Of a DNA stretch of 64,000 bases, positions 55,475 to 64,000 are shown piece by piece; the first letter of the stretch is position 1; each line of letters starts with the position of its first letter. The notes under the pieces are model-generated. The model was not told the origin of the DNA. It saw only the letters and a list, made by a program, of their open reading frames with translations, and did no database searches. The DNA lies in NCBI GenBank assembly GCA_020442165.1, contig JAGRKV010000051.1, positions 663,305 through 727,304 of the forward strand, written 5' to 3'. A program made the position numbers and the translations under genes. Origin of the DNA: Hyphomicrobiaceae bacterium. GTDB taxonomy: Bacteria > Pseudomonadota > Alphaproteobacteria > Rhizobiales > Hyphomicrobiaceae.

Positions 55475-56026
55475 TTAGACTTTGCCGAGAAGCACTTCCG
55501 CGGTCTTGGGGCCGAAGTTGCCGTCGGCGCCAAGGCCGTTCTTCTCCTGGAAGTCACGCACGGCAGCCTTCGTGCCGCGGCCATAGTTGCCATCGACCTC
55601 GAGATCGTAGCCGAGCTTGTTGAGGAGTTCCTGCAGCGACTTCACGTCTTCACCGGAATCTCCGCGCCGCAGAATGCGATCAAACGTCGGCTTGTTGCCG
55701 CCAATCGCTCCGGCCAGTGCGTTCTTGCAGGGGCGCGCGGTACGGGTACAGACCCAACGCTTCTTGTTGCCTTCGATTGTGATCTGCTCGCAATCAATCT
55801 TGCGATCTTCAGCGACACGCCATGATTGGAAGCCCGGGCCGGCTTTCGCTTCGGCGGCTTTGCGCCAGGCGAAAAGAGAACTCGGATAGGCACCGAGTGT
55901 GCGCGACAGAAAGGCCTCGCCCTCGGCGATGACCGCTTCGTTCTTACATTCCTTCGCCGATACTGCACCAACAGATACGGCAAGTGCCGCCAACGCCGTG
56001 CCGGCTACGCTTAGGAAACGATACAT
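55475..56026 (-). CDS. Secreted peptidoglycan-binding domain protein
   Basis: The 183-residue product has a signal peptide (SVAGTALAALAVSVGAVSAK) and a Lys/Arg-rich middle with a Cys pair. A C-terminal PG_binding_1 domain follows (about 120-180): RGDSGEDVKSLQELLNKLGY, DLEVDGNYGRGTKAAVRDFQ, KNGLGADGNFGPKTAEVLLG. This binds cell-wall peptidoglycan; no catalytic domain is attached. The ATG at 56026 follows AAGGGG; a Met seven codons upstream and one at 56158 are in frame but less likely. Confidence 0.87.
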   Translation of the reverse strand: MYRFLSVAGTALAALAVSVGAVSAKECKNEAVIAEGEAFLSRTLGAYPSSLFAWRKAAEAKAGPGFQSWRVAEDRKIDCEQITIEGNKKRWVCTRTARPCKNALAGAIGGNKPTFDRILRRGDSGEDVKSLQELLNKLGYDLEVDGNYGRGTKAAVRDFQEKNGLGADGNFGPKTAEVLLGKV

Positions 56027-56333
56027 GGAGCAAACCCCTTCTTGCATAAGAATACCGAGCCGTAATCTTCCAGACTGGACCGAACGGGGCCACTGCGCCC
56101 GTGCTGTCCGGCGCCGATCGGAGGAGCGGTGTGGCAGTTCGGCACCCACTAGAAGCACTGGTCGCCAGCGCGATCAATCGTTGTGGGGTTCATATGAATC
56201 AATAGAGAATAATGATCGACGGCCACTATTCGGGGCCTGAGTGCGGTTCTTCTTATCACGCTCTGCGCCGCGCTTAAGAGCATGCGTCCGGGAAAGGGGC
56301 ATGGTTAGCCCCCAGTTTCTCCATGCAGGCGGG

Positions 56334-56365
56334 CCAAAAACAAGGGGCTGCCCGTTGGGCAGCCC
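56334..56365 (-). terminator. Rho-independent terminator of the 25-codon unit
   Basis: GGGCTGCCC (56345-56353) and GGGCAGCCC (56357-56365) form a perfect 9-bp stem with a 3-nt loop. On the reverse strand CTTGTTTTTGG follows. It lies about 60 bp beyond the stop of the short ORF at 56425 and about 300 bp upstream of the next reverse-strand gene. Confidence 0.85.
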
Positions 56366-56424
56366 TCCGTGGAACGAGGCGCGAATTGGCTGTTGATGGC
56401 CGTGCGCGCGTGTTGCCGAATTCC

Positions 56425-56502
56425 CTAGCCAGTCACCGGAAGGCGAACCAGCGTCAAATCCAGCGACCGCGACATCGCAGCCTCTGAAATCCCACTCGAC
56501 AT
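56425..56502 (-). CDS. Possible 25-residue microprotein with a near-perfect ribosome site
   Basis: A 26-codon ORF (with stop) begins at 56502. It is preceded by GAGGAGGTGATCC (56506-56518), which pairs over about a dozen bases with the 3' end of 16S rRNA, at ideal spacing. It starts MSSGISEAAMSRSL and ends LVRLPVTG before a TAG. A strong terminator lies just downstream, so it would form its own short transcript. It has no Glu-x3-Tyr pair, so it is not PqqA. No family is recognised. It could also be an sRNA with a decoy ribosome site. The 56027-56333 and 56518-56829 flanks hold nothing else I can support. Confidence 0.45.
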   Translation of the reverse strand: MSSGISEAAMSRSLDLTLVRLPVTG

Positions 56503-56829
56503 CGGATCACCTCCTCTCGGTTGTTGACGATGGCTCACATGTTGCCACTGTTCGCGAAGGATTCAAGGGGGCGTTTTGCAGAGCTGGATTGTCTGGGGCA
56601 ATGGCAGATATTCGCATGCCTGAGGGCAGAGCAGCGTCTGAGGCATCGTTGTCCCCCAAATGGATCGAAACATGGTGGCCTAGTTTTTAGGGGCTAGGGC
56701 ACGAACCGAGGTCCAGGGCTATCGGCCAATGGCGCGTACGCGAAAATCACATCTGGCAGCAAGATTACCTTTCACAGTTCGCCGTTCGCCAGCATCACGC
56801 GCGCAATTGAAAACTGGTTGCAGCTTCAG

Positions 56830-57879
56830 TCATGATTTACTCGCGACCATCGCTGCGCGGAGCACGCGGGCATAATTGCCGATCGAAATCTTCCGCAGGC
56901 GAGACGGCTCGACACCTTGCGCCTCCATATATTTCACGGCGCGCCGGAGATCGGCGTAGCTGTTGATCGGACTGTTCGCGATTGCATTCATGTCCGTTCC
57001 AAAAGCCACATGCTCATCGCCGAGAAGTTGCGCCATCAGGAGAATTCGATCTGCATAGGAGTCAATGGTTCTGCCGACATCGGACGGCAAGGACCATAGC
57101 CCGACCACACCTTCCTTCGCGGCGATCGCACGCGCCTCCTCGACGCTGATCTGGCGTGCGCGCCACGCCGGCATGCGCCAGCTGGGTTCGCCACGCGAAA
57201 TCGAGGAGTGCGACCACACCACCGGTGCACGGGATATCTCGAGAGTTTGCTCGACCACAGACCGCGTCGCGTGTGCAAGATCGATAAGGATGCCCAGCCG
57301 GTTTGCTTCGCGGATGACGTCGCGCCCGAAGGCGGTGAGGCCGCCATGCGCAGGCGCCTCCGTCTGGAAGTCGCCGATGGCGTTGCGCGCAAAATGGACA
57401 AGCTGAAGTTGCCGAACACCGCCGGCATATGCGGCCTCCAGTCCGGCGAGCCCATCATCGAGGAATGTTGCCCCTTCGACCGACAGGACGACATGAGGCT
57501 CGCCCGCGAGTGCCCGCTCGATGTCGGTCGGTGTGCGCACCAGCTTGAGCTTCTGGTCGGACAGGTGCTGGTGGATGCGTTCAAGTTCCTCTTGGAACCA
57601 CGCGGTGGCCGCGCCCCGCCTGGGGGTGCCAGCCTGCTTCAATCCTGCCTTCGACCGCCGGATCCATGGCATGTCGCCGACAAGGGACCACGATACGAGC
57701 GTGGCGCCGCCGCTCTCCATATTGCGCCCCAGCGGCTGCCGTGCGGCCGGTTTGGGGCCGATGAAGAAGAGATGCGCGTGCATGTCGGCGATCGGCATTA
57801 CGTCCGCCGCACGCAACCCGCTTGGGCGAATGAGGCTCGCTGCGCATGCCGCGAGTAGTGCGCGACGGTCGATCAGCAT
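56830..57879 (-). CDS. Exported M19-family (membrane) dipeptidase
   Basis: The 349-residue protein has a Tat-like signal (DRRALLAACAASL) and the zinc ligands of renal-dipeptidase-type enzymes: IADMHAHLFF (H34, H36), VVLSVEGATFL (bridging Glu), LVHFARNAIG, LIDLAHAT and FGTDMNA (Asp). M19 enzymes cleave dipeptides, including D-amino-acid forms, and beta-lactam-like bonds. It is followed on the reverse strand by the microprotein gap and preceded by the C92-like gene only 53 bp upstream, so the two are co-transcribed. A role in murein peptide turnover is inferred from context. Confidence 0.88.
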   Translation of the reverse strand: MLIDRRALLAACAASLIRPSGLRAADVMPIADMHAHLFFIGPKPAARQPLGRNMESGGATLVSWSLVGDMPWIRRSKAGLKQAGTPRRGAATAWFQEELERIHQHLSDQKLKLVRTPTDIERALAGEPHVVLSVEGATFLDDGLAGLEAAYAGGVRQLQLVHFARNAIGDFQTEAPAHGGLTAFGRDVIREANRLGILIDLAHATRSVVEQTLEISRAPVVWSHSSISRGEPSWRMPAWRARQISVEEARAIAAKEGVVGLWSLPSDVGRTIDSYADRILLMAQLLGDEHVAFGTDMNAIANSPINSYADLRRAVKYMEAQGVEPSRLRKISIGNYARVLRAAMVASKS

Positions 57880-57932
57880 GGATTGGTCCCGCAGTACGAG
57901 CGCCGCAATCCGCGCGGCACTTCAGGCTGCTT

Positions 57933-59186
57933 TTACTCGAACATGATCGTCGCAACGTAGTCCATCGTCCGGCTCCGATTGTTGGGCGGCAGCAGTGTAT
58001 TTATCAAATAGGACGTCGGTGAATAGTTGTCAGGCAAGGCCCGTCGGAACCCACGGCTGATGAAATAGGCTTGAATGCGGGACATTCCCCCCTTTTCGAC
58101 AGCCTTGTAGTAGGTCTTGAGCGGCTCGAATTTCGGCTGCATGTCCTTGGCGACCTGCCGGTGCCCTTCGGACATTTTTGCGGCTCGTGATGTGTCTTCG
58201 GTGAATACGGTATCGAGCAAGGCGTCGCGCTCCGCAATTGGAAGCTGCATGGCGTCAATAACGAGCAGGGGACCGTCAGAGAGGCCCGCCTTCGTAAACC
58301 GCGACCGGCTGGTAATGAAGCTGCCCGTAGCCCGCATCGGCGTCATCGCAGGCTTGATGCAGGACGGAATTCGCCCGCCCTGAAACGCGCTGCCATTAAC
58401 TGGATCGCAGTTGCGTAGCGCGAGCAGCGACCAGGCGAACTCCGAGCAGAACATGTCGAGGGGCTTGTCGCTGGCCGTGGTTTGCCCCAGTGCCGCCTGA
58501 CCGAAGGACTTCACGAAATCAAGCGACCTGCCCGGCCTGTACTTGGGAGCGTTGTAGTCCTTGTTGAAAGCAACCTGCTTCGGATAGATCTGCTTGACGC
58601 GGCTGGCGAGCTGTTGAGCCCAGGCCGCAAGATTTTTGCGTTGCGCGTCCGTGAGCCCCCGCGGGCGTATGACATGCATGAACTTGAGCGTGCGATAGTG
58701 CTCGCCTGTGAAGTCGCCGCGCCCAAGCGTTTCGTCATCCATCGGGTTATCGATATGGCGGATGATACCGTTGGGAGCGAGGTAGGCCATGCCCGCATGA
58801 CTGACGCCCATCTGAATGTTGGGATAGACGCCGGCGCCGCCCCATTCCGGCCGGAAGGACAGGAGAATGTCGCCCGTCTGAATGAGGCCGCTTTGCGTAA
58901 TGCGCTTGCTGAAGCCGACGCGCTTCGTGGAAACGATCCGAAGTCCGATGTGAGCGCTGTTGTCCTTGTACTTCGGGTCGCGGAATTCAGTCAGACGATC
59001 GGTCGTGTTGATCGTTTTCGGTAGTTCGAGCCACGCGCTTTTTGGCAGCGCATAAAAGACGGGGATATCGAGGCGCCGGGCGATATCCTGGCTAGAGTTC
59101 TCGCTGTAGGTGAACTCTGCGGCCCGTGCGGCACAAGGGTTGGCTGCCAAGCCTGCCGCAACGTACAGGATGCACAAGGCGCGCAT
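57933..59186 (-). CDS. Secreted permuted papain-fold (YiiX/C92-like) hydrolase
   Basis: The 417-residue product has a signal peptide (ALCILYVAAGLAANPCAARA). Residues about 100-260 show the permuted NlpC/P60-like pattern: GLIQTGDILLSFRP, then SHAGMAYLAPNG (His130), later MFCSEFAWSLLAL (Cys247). In permuted papain-fold enzymes (YaeF/YiiX, family C92, LRAT-like) the His precedes the Cys in this way and the G(D)I(L) segment opens the domain. The rest is unrecognised, ending in RTMDYVATIMFE. These enzymes cleave amide or acyl bonds in the envelope or lipids. It shares an operon with the M19 dipeptidase downstream and is divergent from the LAS peptidase gene. Confidence 0.68.
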   Translation of the reverse strand: MRALCILYVAAGLAANPCAARAAEFTYSENSSQDIARRLDIPVFYALPKSAWLELPKTINTTDRLTEFRDPKYKDNSAHIGLRIVSTKRVGFSKRITQSGLIQTGDILLSFRPEWGGAGVYPNIQMGVSHAGMAYLAPNGIIRHIDNPMDDETLGRGDFTGEHYRTLKFMHVIRPRGLTDAQRKNLAAWAQQLASRVKQIYPKQVAFNKDYNAPKYRPGRSLDFVKSFGQAALGQTTASDKPLDMFCSEFAWSLLALRNCDPVNGSAFQGGRIPSCIKPAMTPMRATGSFITSRSRFTKAGLSDGPLLVIDAMQLPIAERDALLDTVFTEDTSRAAKMSEGHRQVAKDMQPKFEPLKTYYKAVEKGGMSRIQAYFISRGFRRALPDNYSPTSYLINTLLPPNNRSRTMDYVATIMFE

Positions 59187-59341
59187 GACATCATACTCCT
59201 CAACCAGGACTCAACGGAAACGAACGTGCGGCAACGTGCCCATAGTCGGCACATCGGGCGCTATCCTATGAGCCAACTGCTCTTGTGCCTATTGCACGAA
59301 ATCAACAACGGGACTGGGAAGATCAGGCAAAGACCAGAGGC

Positions 59342-60079
59342 ATGACCCTTTTTCGAACAATCAGTGCTCGGTTAGGACGGATGCGGCTTGTCCTGCTGGG
59401 CCTGCCGACGGTCGTGCTTGTCGGCTATTTCGGTTGGATCGCCTGGCTTGGCCGCGAGTCCGCGCCGCCAAGCCGCTGCCATGGCACGGCAGTCCATGGC
59501 GACCTCGTTCATGGCCGCCGTCTGCCGTATTCGGGAGAAAACTTTCGTACCTACAGTCTGTTGGGCTACCTGACCGGACGCACCTTCATGCATGGAACCG
59601 TTAGAGACGCGGTTCTTTCCGGCTATGCGAGAGTGGCCAGGAGGCGGCCTGAGTTCCGGTACGTGTATGGCGAAAGCAGCTGGCCCTGGGGCGGCTCATT
59701 ATGGCCACACAGAACTCACGCCAATGGGACATCGGTCGACTTCTTCGTGCCGCTGCGCACGCGCGCCGGCGAGGTCGCTGAGATGCCGGCGTCCGTATTC
59801 AACCAACTCGGCTACAGCATCAGCTTCGACAATGCCGGCCGGTCAGGCGATCTGCAGATCGATTTCGAGGCCATGGCCATGCATCTTGCCGAACTCGACC
59901 GGGCGGCGCGCGAACAGGGTATTAGAATCCGGCGGGTGATCTTTGACAGTCACCTTCAGCCGCACCTGTTTGCGACCGGAGAGGGAGCCAAGCTGTCGGG
60001 GCGGCTGCCCTTTCTCGGCAAGGCCTGGGTGCGACACGACCAGCACTATCACGTCGATTTCGCGGTGCCTTGCGGTTGA
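59342..60079 (+). CDS. LAS-type murein endopeptidase (MepA-like)
   Basis: The 245-residue protein is anchored by an N-terminal membrane helix (RLVLLGLPTVVLVGYFGWIA) and has a periplasmic zinc-peptidase domain. The LAS metal motif is present: HANGTSVDFF (H126, D133, spacing Hx6D as in MepA) and WVRHDQHYHVDFAVP near the C-terminus (HxH). MepA enzymes cut D-Ala-mDAP cross-links in peptidoglycan. The family is diverged from E. coli MepA, so exact cleavage is open. The frame is open 19 codons upstream, but the ATG at 59342 gives a normal N-terminus. It is divergent from the C92-like gene (155 bp). Confidence 0.75.
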   Translation: MTLFRTISARLGRMRLVLLGLPTVVLVGYFGWIAWLGRESAPPSRCHGTAVHGDLVHGRRLPYSGENFRTYSLLGYLTGRTFMHGTVRDAVLSGYARVARRRPEFRYVYGESSWPWGGSLWPHRTHANGTSVDFFVPLRTRAGEVAEMPASVFNQLGYSISFDNAGRSGDLQIDFEAMAMHLAELDRAAREQGIRIRRVIFDSHLQPHLFATGEGAKLSGRLPFLGKAWVRHDQHYHVDFAVPCG

Positions 60080-60312
60080 CCCGCACTTCGGCTTCTATCT
60101 GATTGCTTAGATGAGGTTCGAGCTGCAATGACCTCCGGCCGTTCTGCCGGTCGTTCAAGCCGATAGGCAAATGCCGCCTGGCTCCGCATTGCGTTGGTGG
60201 AGGAACTCGGCGGTCCTATGTTGTTTCATGTTCGCTCGGGGGGCCTTGTTTCGTTTTGGCGATCAGTGCGGACAATCGTCGATTGTGAAGAACAGCAGGT
60301 GTGCTCCTCCCA

Positions 60313-61467
60313 ATGACGGAGACTTTGTTGAATCATATCGCCCCAGCCCTTTCGGTCGAGCAAACCGGCACTGTTCTTCATGCTCGAGCAAGCGGCAGTT
60401 GGACCGTCGCGCATGTCGATGAAATGGAGCGGCTTGTCGAAGCCGCGGCGCGCACTCTTGCAGGCAGGGAGATCGTCGATCTGAATATGCAGGGCGTTGG
60501 TGCCCTGGACACCTATGGCTCGCTGCTGCTGTTGCGACTCATGCGCACTGAGCTGGATGGCGGAACACAAATGAGGGCCGTAGCGCTGAACGACAGGCTG
60601 AAGCCCTTGTTCGATGAGGTGGCCTCGTCGTCGACATCCGCTGCGCCAGCGCGGCAACGTGTCGGTCGCATCGAATACTATCTGGAACACGTCGGGCGCG
60701 GGGTCCTGCGGGTCTGGGAAGATCTCGTCGCGCTCGCGGCGATGTTTGGCGCCATTTGCATAGCAATTCTCCACACTCTGCTCAACCCGAAGCGCTTTCG
60801 TCTCACCTCCGCCGTCCACCAATTGGACCGCGTTGCATGGCAGGCCGTTCCCATCATCCTGCTCATCACGTTCCTGATCGGCGGCATCATCGCCCAGCAG
60901 GGCTTCTTCCATTTCCGCAAGTTCGGCGCTGATGCCTACGTTGTCGACATGGTGGGCATCCTGGTGCTTCGCGAAATTGGCGTTCTGATCGTCGCCATCA
61001 TGGTCGCGGGTCGGTCGGGTAGCTCCTATACTGCCGAGCTAGGATCGATGAAGATGCGCGAAGAGATAGACGCGCTGCAGACGATGGGCCTCGACCCAGT
61101 TGAGGTGCTGGTCCTGCCACGTATTGTTGCACTGGTCATCGCACTACCGATCCTCACCTTTCTGGGTTCCTTGTCGGCTCTATATGGTGGAGAACTGGTT
61201 GCGTGGCTCTACGGGGGAATGAGCCCGGACATTTTCCTGGCGCGGCTGAGAGAGGCGATCTCGCTGACACACTTCAAGGTCGGCATCATCAAGGCGCCAT
61301 TCATGGCGCTCGTCATCGGTGTCGTCGCCTGTGCCCAAGGCATGCAAGTCAAGGGTAGCGCGGAATCACTCGGCATCCAGACCACCGCTTCGGTCGTAAA
61401 GGCGATATTTCTGGTTATTGTTCTCGACGGTTTCTTCGCCGTCTTCTTCGCATCGATTGATATGTGA
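60313..61467 (+). CDS. mlaE: MlaE-type lipid ABC transporter permease with N-terminal STAS domain
   Basis: The 384-residue protein carries a STAS domain over about 1-105 (VLHARASGSWTVAHVDEMER, EIVDLNMQGVGALDTYGSLL). A six-helix MlaE permease follows (VPIILLITFLIGGIIAQQGF, VAGRSGSSYTAELGSMKMRE, EIDALQTMGLDPVEVLVLPR). The EIDAL-MG loop is the family signature. In the classical Mla system the STAS protein MlaB is separate; here it is fused. MlaE transports phospholipids between the inner membrane and MCE-domain proteins. mlaF starts 3 bp after the stop, so they are co-transcribed. A GTG four codons upstream at 60301 is also open. Confidence 0.92.
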   Translation: MTETLLNHIAPALSVEQTGTVLHARASGSWTVAHVDEMERLVEAAARTLAGREIVDLNMQGVGALDTYGSLLLLRLMRTELDGGTQMRAVALNDRLKPLFDEVASSSTSAAPARQRVGRIEYYLEHVGRGVLRVWEDLVALAAMFGAICIAILHTLLNPKRFRLTSAVHQLDRVAWQAVPIILLITFLIGGIIAQQGFFHFRKFGADAYVVDMVGILVLREIGVLIVAIMVAGRSGSSYTAELGSMKMREEIDALQTMGLDPVEVLVLPRIVALVIALPILTFLGSLSALYGGELVAWLYGGMSPDIFLARLREAISLTHFKVGIIKAPFMALVIGVVACAQGMQVKGSAESLGIQTTASVVKAIFLVIVLDGFFAVFFASIDM

Positions 61468-61470
61468 GCC

Positions 61471-62253
61471 ATGGCTAGCGAACCGATCATTCGCATACGG
61501 GATCTCGTCGTTGGTTTCGGCGACAGAACCGTGCTCGACGGCGTCTCGGTGGACGTCAATCAGGGAGAGATATTCGGCTTCGTTGGCGGGTCGGGAAGCG
61601 GCAAGTCCGTACTGCTGCGCACGGTGATCGGCCTCATTCAATCGCGTTCTGGAACAATCGACGTGCTCGGTCATCGGTTGACCGGAGCATCCCAAGAGCA
61701 GCGCCGGCAGATCGAGCGCAGGTGGGGTATCCTGTTCCAGCAGGGAGCACTGTTCTCCTCGTTGAGCGTGATCGAGAACGTCCAGTTCCCCATGCGCGAG
61801 TTTCTCGACCTGTCGCCCAGAATGCTGAATGAGGTTGCCCGGCTGAAACTGGAACTGGTTGGCCTCGACGCAAAGGATTGCGACAAATTTCCATCGGAAC
61901 TGTCCGGCGGGATGATTAAGCGTGTTGCGCTCGCGCGTGCATTGGCATTGGATCCGGAGCTTGTCTTTCTTGACGAGCCCACGTCCGGTCTCGATCCGAT
62001 TTCGGCGGGCGACTTTGACGCCCTGATAAGGACGATGCAACAGACGCTAGGGTTGACCGTCTTCATGATAACGCATGATCTGCAAAGCCTCTATACCGTA
62101 TGCGATCGCGTCGGCGTCCTGGCCGATGGAAAGGTCGTTGCCATCGGATCGATCCAGGAGATCCTGAAATCGCCGCACGCATGGGTCCAGGAATATTTCC
62201 GCGGCCATCGGGCGAGCGCACTTAACTCGAGATTCATGACCACAGCGAATTGA
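61471..62253 (+). CDS. mlaF: Mla-type ABC transporter ATP-binding protein
   Basis: The 260-residue ABC ATPase has Walker A GGSGSGKSVLLR, the MlaF-type Q-loop GILFQQGALFSSLSVIENVQ, signature PSELSGGMIKRVALARALAL, Walker B LVFLDEPTSGLDP and H-loop MITHDLQSLYTV. This exact style marks MlaF/Ttg2A proteins. It powers lipid movement through MlaE. The stop overlaps the start region of the mlaD gene, with the TTG option for mlaD at 62250 overlapping by 4 bp. Confidence 0.94.
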   Translation: MASEPIIRIRDLVVGFGDRTVLDGVSVDVNQGEIFGFVGGSGSGKSVLLRTVIGLIQSRSGTIDVLGHRLTGASQEQRRQIERRWGILFQQGALFSSLSVIENVQFPMREFLDLSPRMLNEVARLKLELVGLDAKDCDKFPSELSGGMIKRVALARALALDPELVFLDEPTSGLDPISAGDFDALIRTMQQTLGLTVFMITHDLQSLYTVCDRVGVLADGKVVAIGSIQEILKSPHAWVQEYFRGHRASALNSRFMTTAN

Positions 62254-62261
62254 GCTTCACA

Positions 62262-63425
62262 ATGGAAACACGGGCGCGTTTTGCATTGATCGGGTTATTC
62301 ACGATCGCTGTCGCAATAGCGGGTTTTGCGTTCGTTTACTGGATTCAGAACACAGGTGGCATCGGGCAGAGAACGGCCTATCGCGTCCGCTTCGAAGGAC
62401 CCGTGTCCGGTCTGCTTGTCGGTTCATCGGTGCTGTTCAACGGAATGCGCGTTGGCGAGGTCACGTCTTTGCAGCTTGAGCCGAAGCAACCCCGGATCGT
62501 GATGGCAACCATCGCTGTCGATCCGGCGGCGCCGGTCCGGGCCGACACGTCAGTCGGCATGGATTTCCAGGGATTGACGGGATCACCGGTCGTCGTTCTG
62601 ATTGGCGGCAAGCCGGACGCACAGCCTCTCACCTCGACGGGCGGCGAGCCGCCGCTGCTGGTGGCAGGTGCCGACGCCGGTCAGACGCTGACGCAATCTG
62701 CGCGCGACACGCTACGGCATGTTGATGACGTCGTGACGGAAAACGCCAAGCCACTCAGTACGGCGATCGAGAACATCAGCACGTTTTCGGATGTTCTTTC
62801 GCGAAACTCCCAGAGGATCGACGGGATTCTTGCCGGTCTAGAGCGCATGACGGGTGGTCCGGCGGGTGCTCCACCAACTCCGATCTACATGTTCACGTTG
62901 CCAAAGAACCTGGAAAAGTGCGCGGAGCCCGCAGACGTACAGATTGTCGTGCCGGAGCCAGACGCATTGATTGGTTTCAGCACGACAAAGATCCCGGTTA
63001 GTGGCAAGCCTCCAGAACCATTCCCATTCGCCAATGGATTGCTTGCCGACACGGTGCCCGCTCTGGTGCATGCCAAGATCATCGAGGGATTGGAGAACTC
63101 GAACTGCTTCCGATCCGTGACGCGCAATATCGACGGCATGCAAGCAGACTTGCAGTTGGCGCTTTCAATTCGCAATTTTTCGATTTCGACCGAGACAGAA
63201 CCGGTCGCCAAACTCGATCTTGCGGCCAGGGCCATCACCAACGACGGCAAGAACATCGCGACGACAGCTTTCCATGAGTTGTCGCCCGTGACGTCGATGG
63301 ATGCCGCTGGAGCGGTAGCAGCGTTGAACGAGGACTTCGGGGCAGCCATTCGCAAGCTGGTGCCGTGGCTATCAAGTGCGGTGGCAAACAGAGAGAAAGC
63401 TCAGCCAGAGCCCCGCGCGCCGTGA
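62262..63425 (+). CDS. mlaD: MlaD-type MCE protein fused to a PqiC-like auxiliary domain
   Basis: The 387-residue protein has one N-terminal membrane helix (ALIGLFTIAVAIAGFAFVYW) and an MCE domain at about 40-130 (VRFEGPVSGLLVGSSVLFNG, MRVGEVTSLQLE, GMDFQGLTGSPVVVLIGG). A helical stretch follows (about 150-205), and the C-terminal 165 residues resemble the ABC-type transport auxiliary lipoprotein (PqiC-like) domain (GLLADTVPALVHAKIIEGLE, LQLALSIRNFSISTETEPVA, LDLAARAIT). That domain is normally a separate outer-membrane lipoprotein. I chose the ATG; a TTG at 62250 overlapping mlaF would add four residues. Thus one locus supplies permease, ATPase and MCE/auxiliary parts. Confidence 0.88.
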   Translation: METRARFALIGLFTIAVAIAGFAFVYWIQNTGGIGQRTAYRVRFEGPVSGLLVGSSVLFNGMRVGEVTSLQLEPKQPRIVMATIAVDPAAPVRADTSVGMDFQGLTGSPVVVLIGGKPDAQPLTSTGGEPPLLVAGADAGQTLTQSARDTLRHVDDVVTENAKPLSTAIENISTFSDVLSRNSQRIDGILAGLERMTGGPAGAPPTPIYMFTLPKNLEKCAEPADVQIVVPEPDALIGFSTTKIPVSGKPPEPFPFANGLLADTVPALVHAKIIEGLENSNCFRSVTRNIDGMQADLQLALSIRNFSISTETEPVAKLDLAARAITNDGKNIATTAFHELSPVTSMDAAGAVAALNEDFGAAIRKLVPWLSSAVANREKAQPEPRAP

Positions 63426-63646
63426 AAAGGGTACGTGCGCCTTCTTCAAGCAGTTGCGCCTAGGAGCGCAGTTGCGATCACCTGACTTCGTTACCACACT
63501 GCGCGGAATAATCCTCGTCGTTCAGCTTCTTGAAACATTCTGATACAGTAGACGCAACGGCTGTGAGCGCGCGCTGTCTGCAACATGATTTGACACATGA
63601 GATGGGTCAAATGCAGGCAGGTCGCGCGCGCTAATAGACGCTCGTT

Positions 63647-64000
<354 letters not shown>

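Noticed and set aside
56425..56502. Reading the 25-residue peptide as PqqA
   Set aside because: PqqA needs a conserved Glu and Tyr three residues apart; the peptide has no Tyr, and no pqqBCDE genes are in the window.

Overview
The window is about 64 kb of GC-rich chromosome. It looks like an alphaproteobacterium of the order Hyphomicrobiales (Rhizobiales), most like the Hyphomicrobiaceae. That placement is inferred from gene order (ybgC/tolQRAB-pal-cpoB-tilS-ftsH-folP-glmM, serC-serA-purA), from protein style and from short dispersed intergenic repeats. It does not come from a marker-gene comparison. I see no rRNA, tRNA, CRISPR array, insertion sequence or prophage. Most genes are housekeeping or cell-envelope genes, and both ends of the window cut genes (a DUF808 membrane protein on the left, thiC on the right).

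Region 1 (1-18.5 kb) is the Tol-Pal envelope locus and its usual neighbours. ybgC is separated from tolQRAB by a TPR-methyltransferase gene and a DUF5063 gene on the opposite strand. Between tolB and pal lie two tandem, near-identical tiny lipoprotein genes followed by strong terminators. Between pal and cpoB lies a second, larger OmpA-domain protein that looks like a non-lipidated Pal paralogue. tilS, ftsH (with a possible heat-shock promoter) and folP follow.

Region 2 (18.6-34.5 kb) holds an SRPBCC-M50 membrane protease fusion, an RtcB2-PrfH operon (RNA ligase plus release factor H, a ribosome-damage repair and rescue pair), an orphan ParA ATPase with a small partner gene, glmM, two outer-membrane beta-barrel genes, the serine pathway (serC, with a possible serC-type leader, and serA), a MuiA-like secreted protein and purA.

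Region 3 (34.9-48.7 kb) holds TrkH, a GNAT, a Nudix hydrolase, a metallophosphoesterase, an MFS transporter, a DUF302 protein and a PP2C-like phosphatase. A complete cobalamin uptake unit follows: a cobalamin riboswitch, then btuB, btuF, btuC and btuD joined by 4-bp overlaps. A patatin phospholipase comes after it.

Region 4 (48.7-64 kb) is more loosely packed. It holds dispersed repeats, an XRE-type regulator with an unknown C-terminal domain, RlpA, a DUF2892 protein, a possible chrA remnant, CorA, a bactofilin, OsmC, a peptidoglycan-binding protein, a possible 25-residue microprotein with its own terminator, and an envelope hydrolase group (M19 dipeptidase, C92-like papain-fold enzyme, LAS-type murein endopeptidase). 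An Mla-type lipid transport operon follows, in which MlaE carries a STAS domain and MlaD is fused to a PqiC-like auxiliary domain. The window ends inside thiC at the exact boundary of a perfect 75-bp tandem repeat, which may be an assembly artefact.

The best candidates for unusual biology are the RtcB2-PrfH pair, the 25-residue microprotein unit, the Pal paralogue with the twin lipoproteins inside the Tol locus, and the two short repeat families. None is a demonstrated new system.
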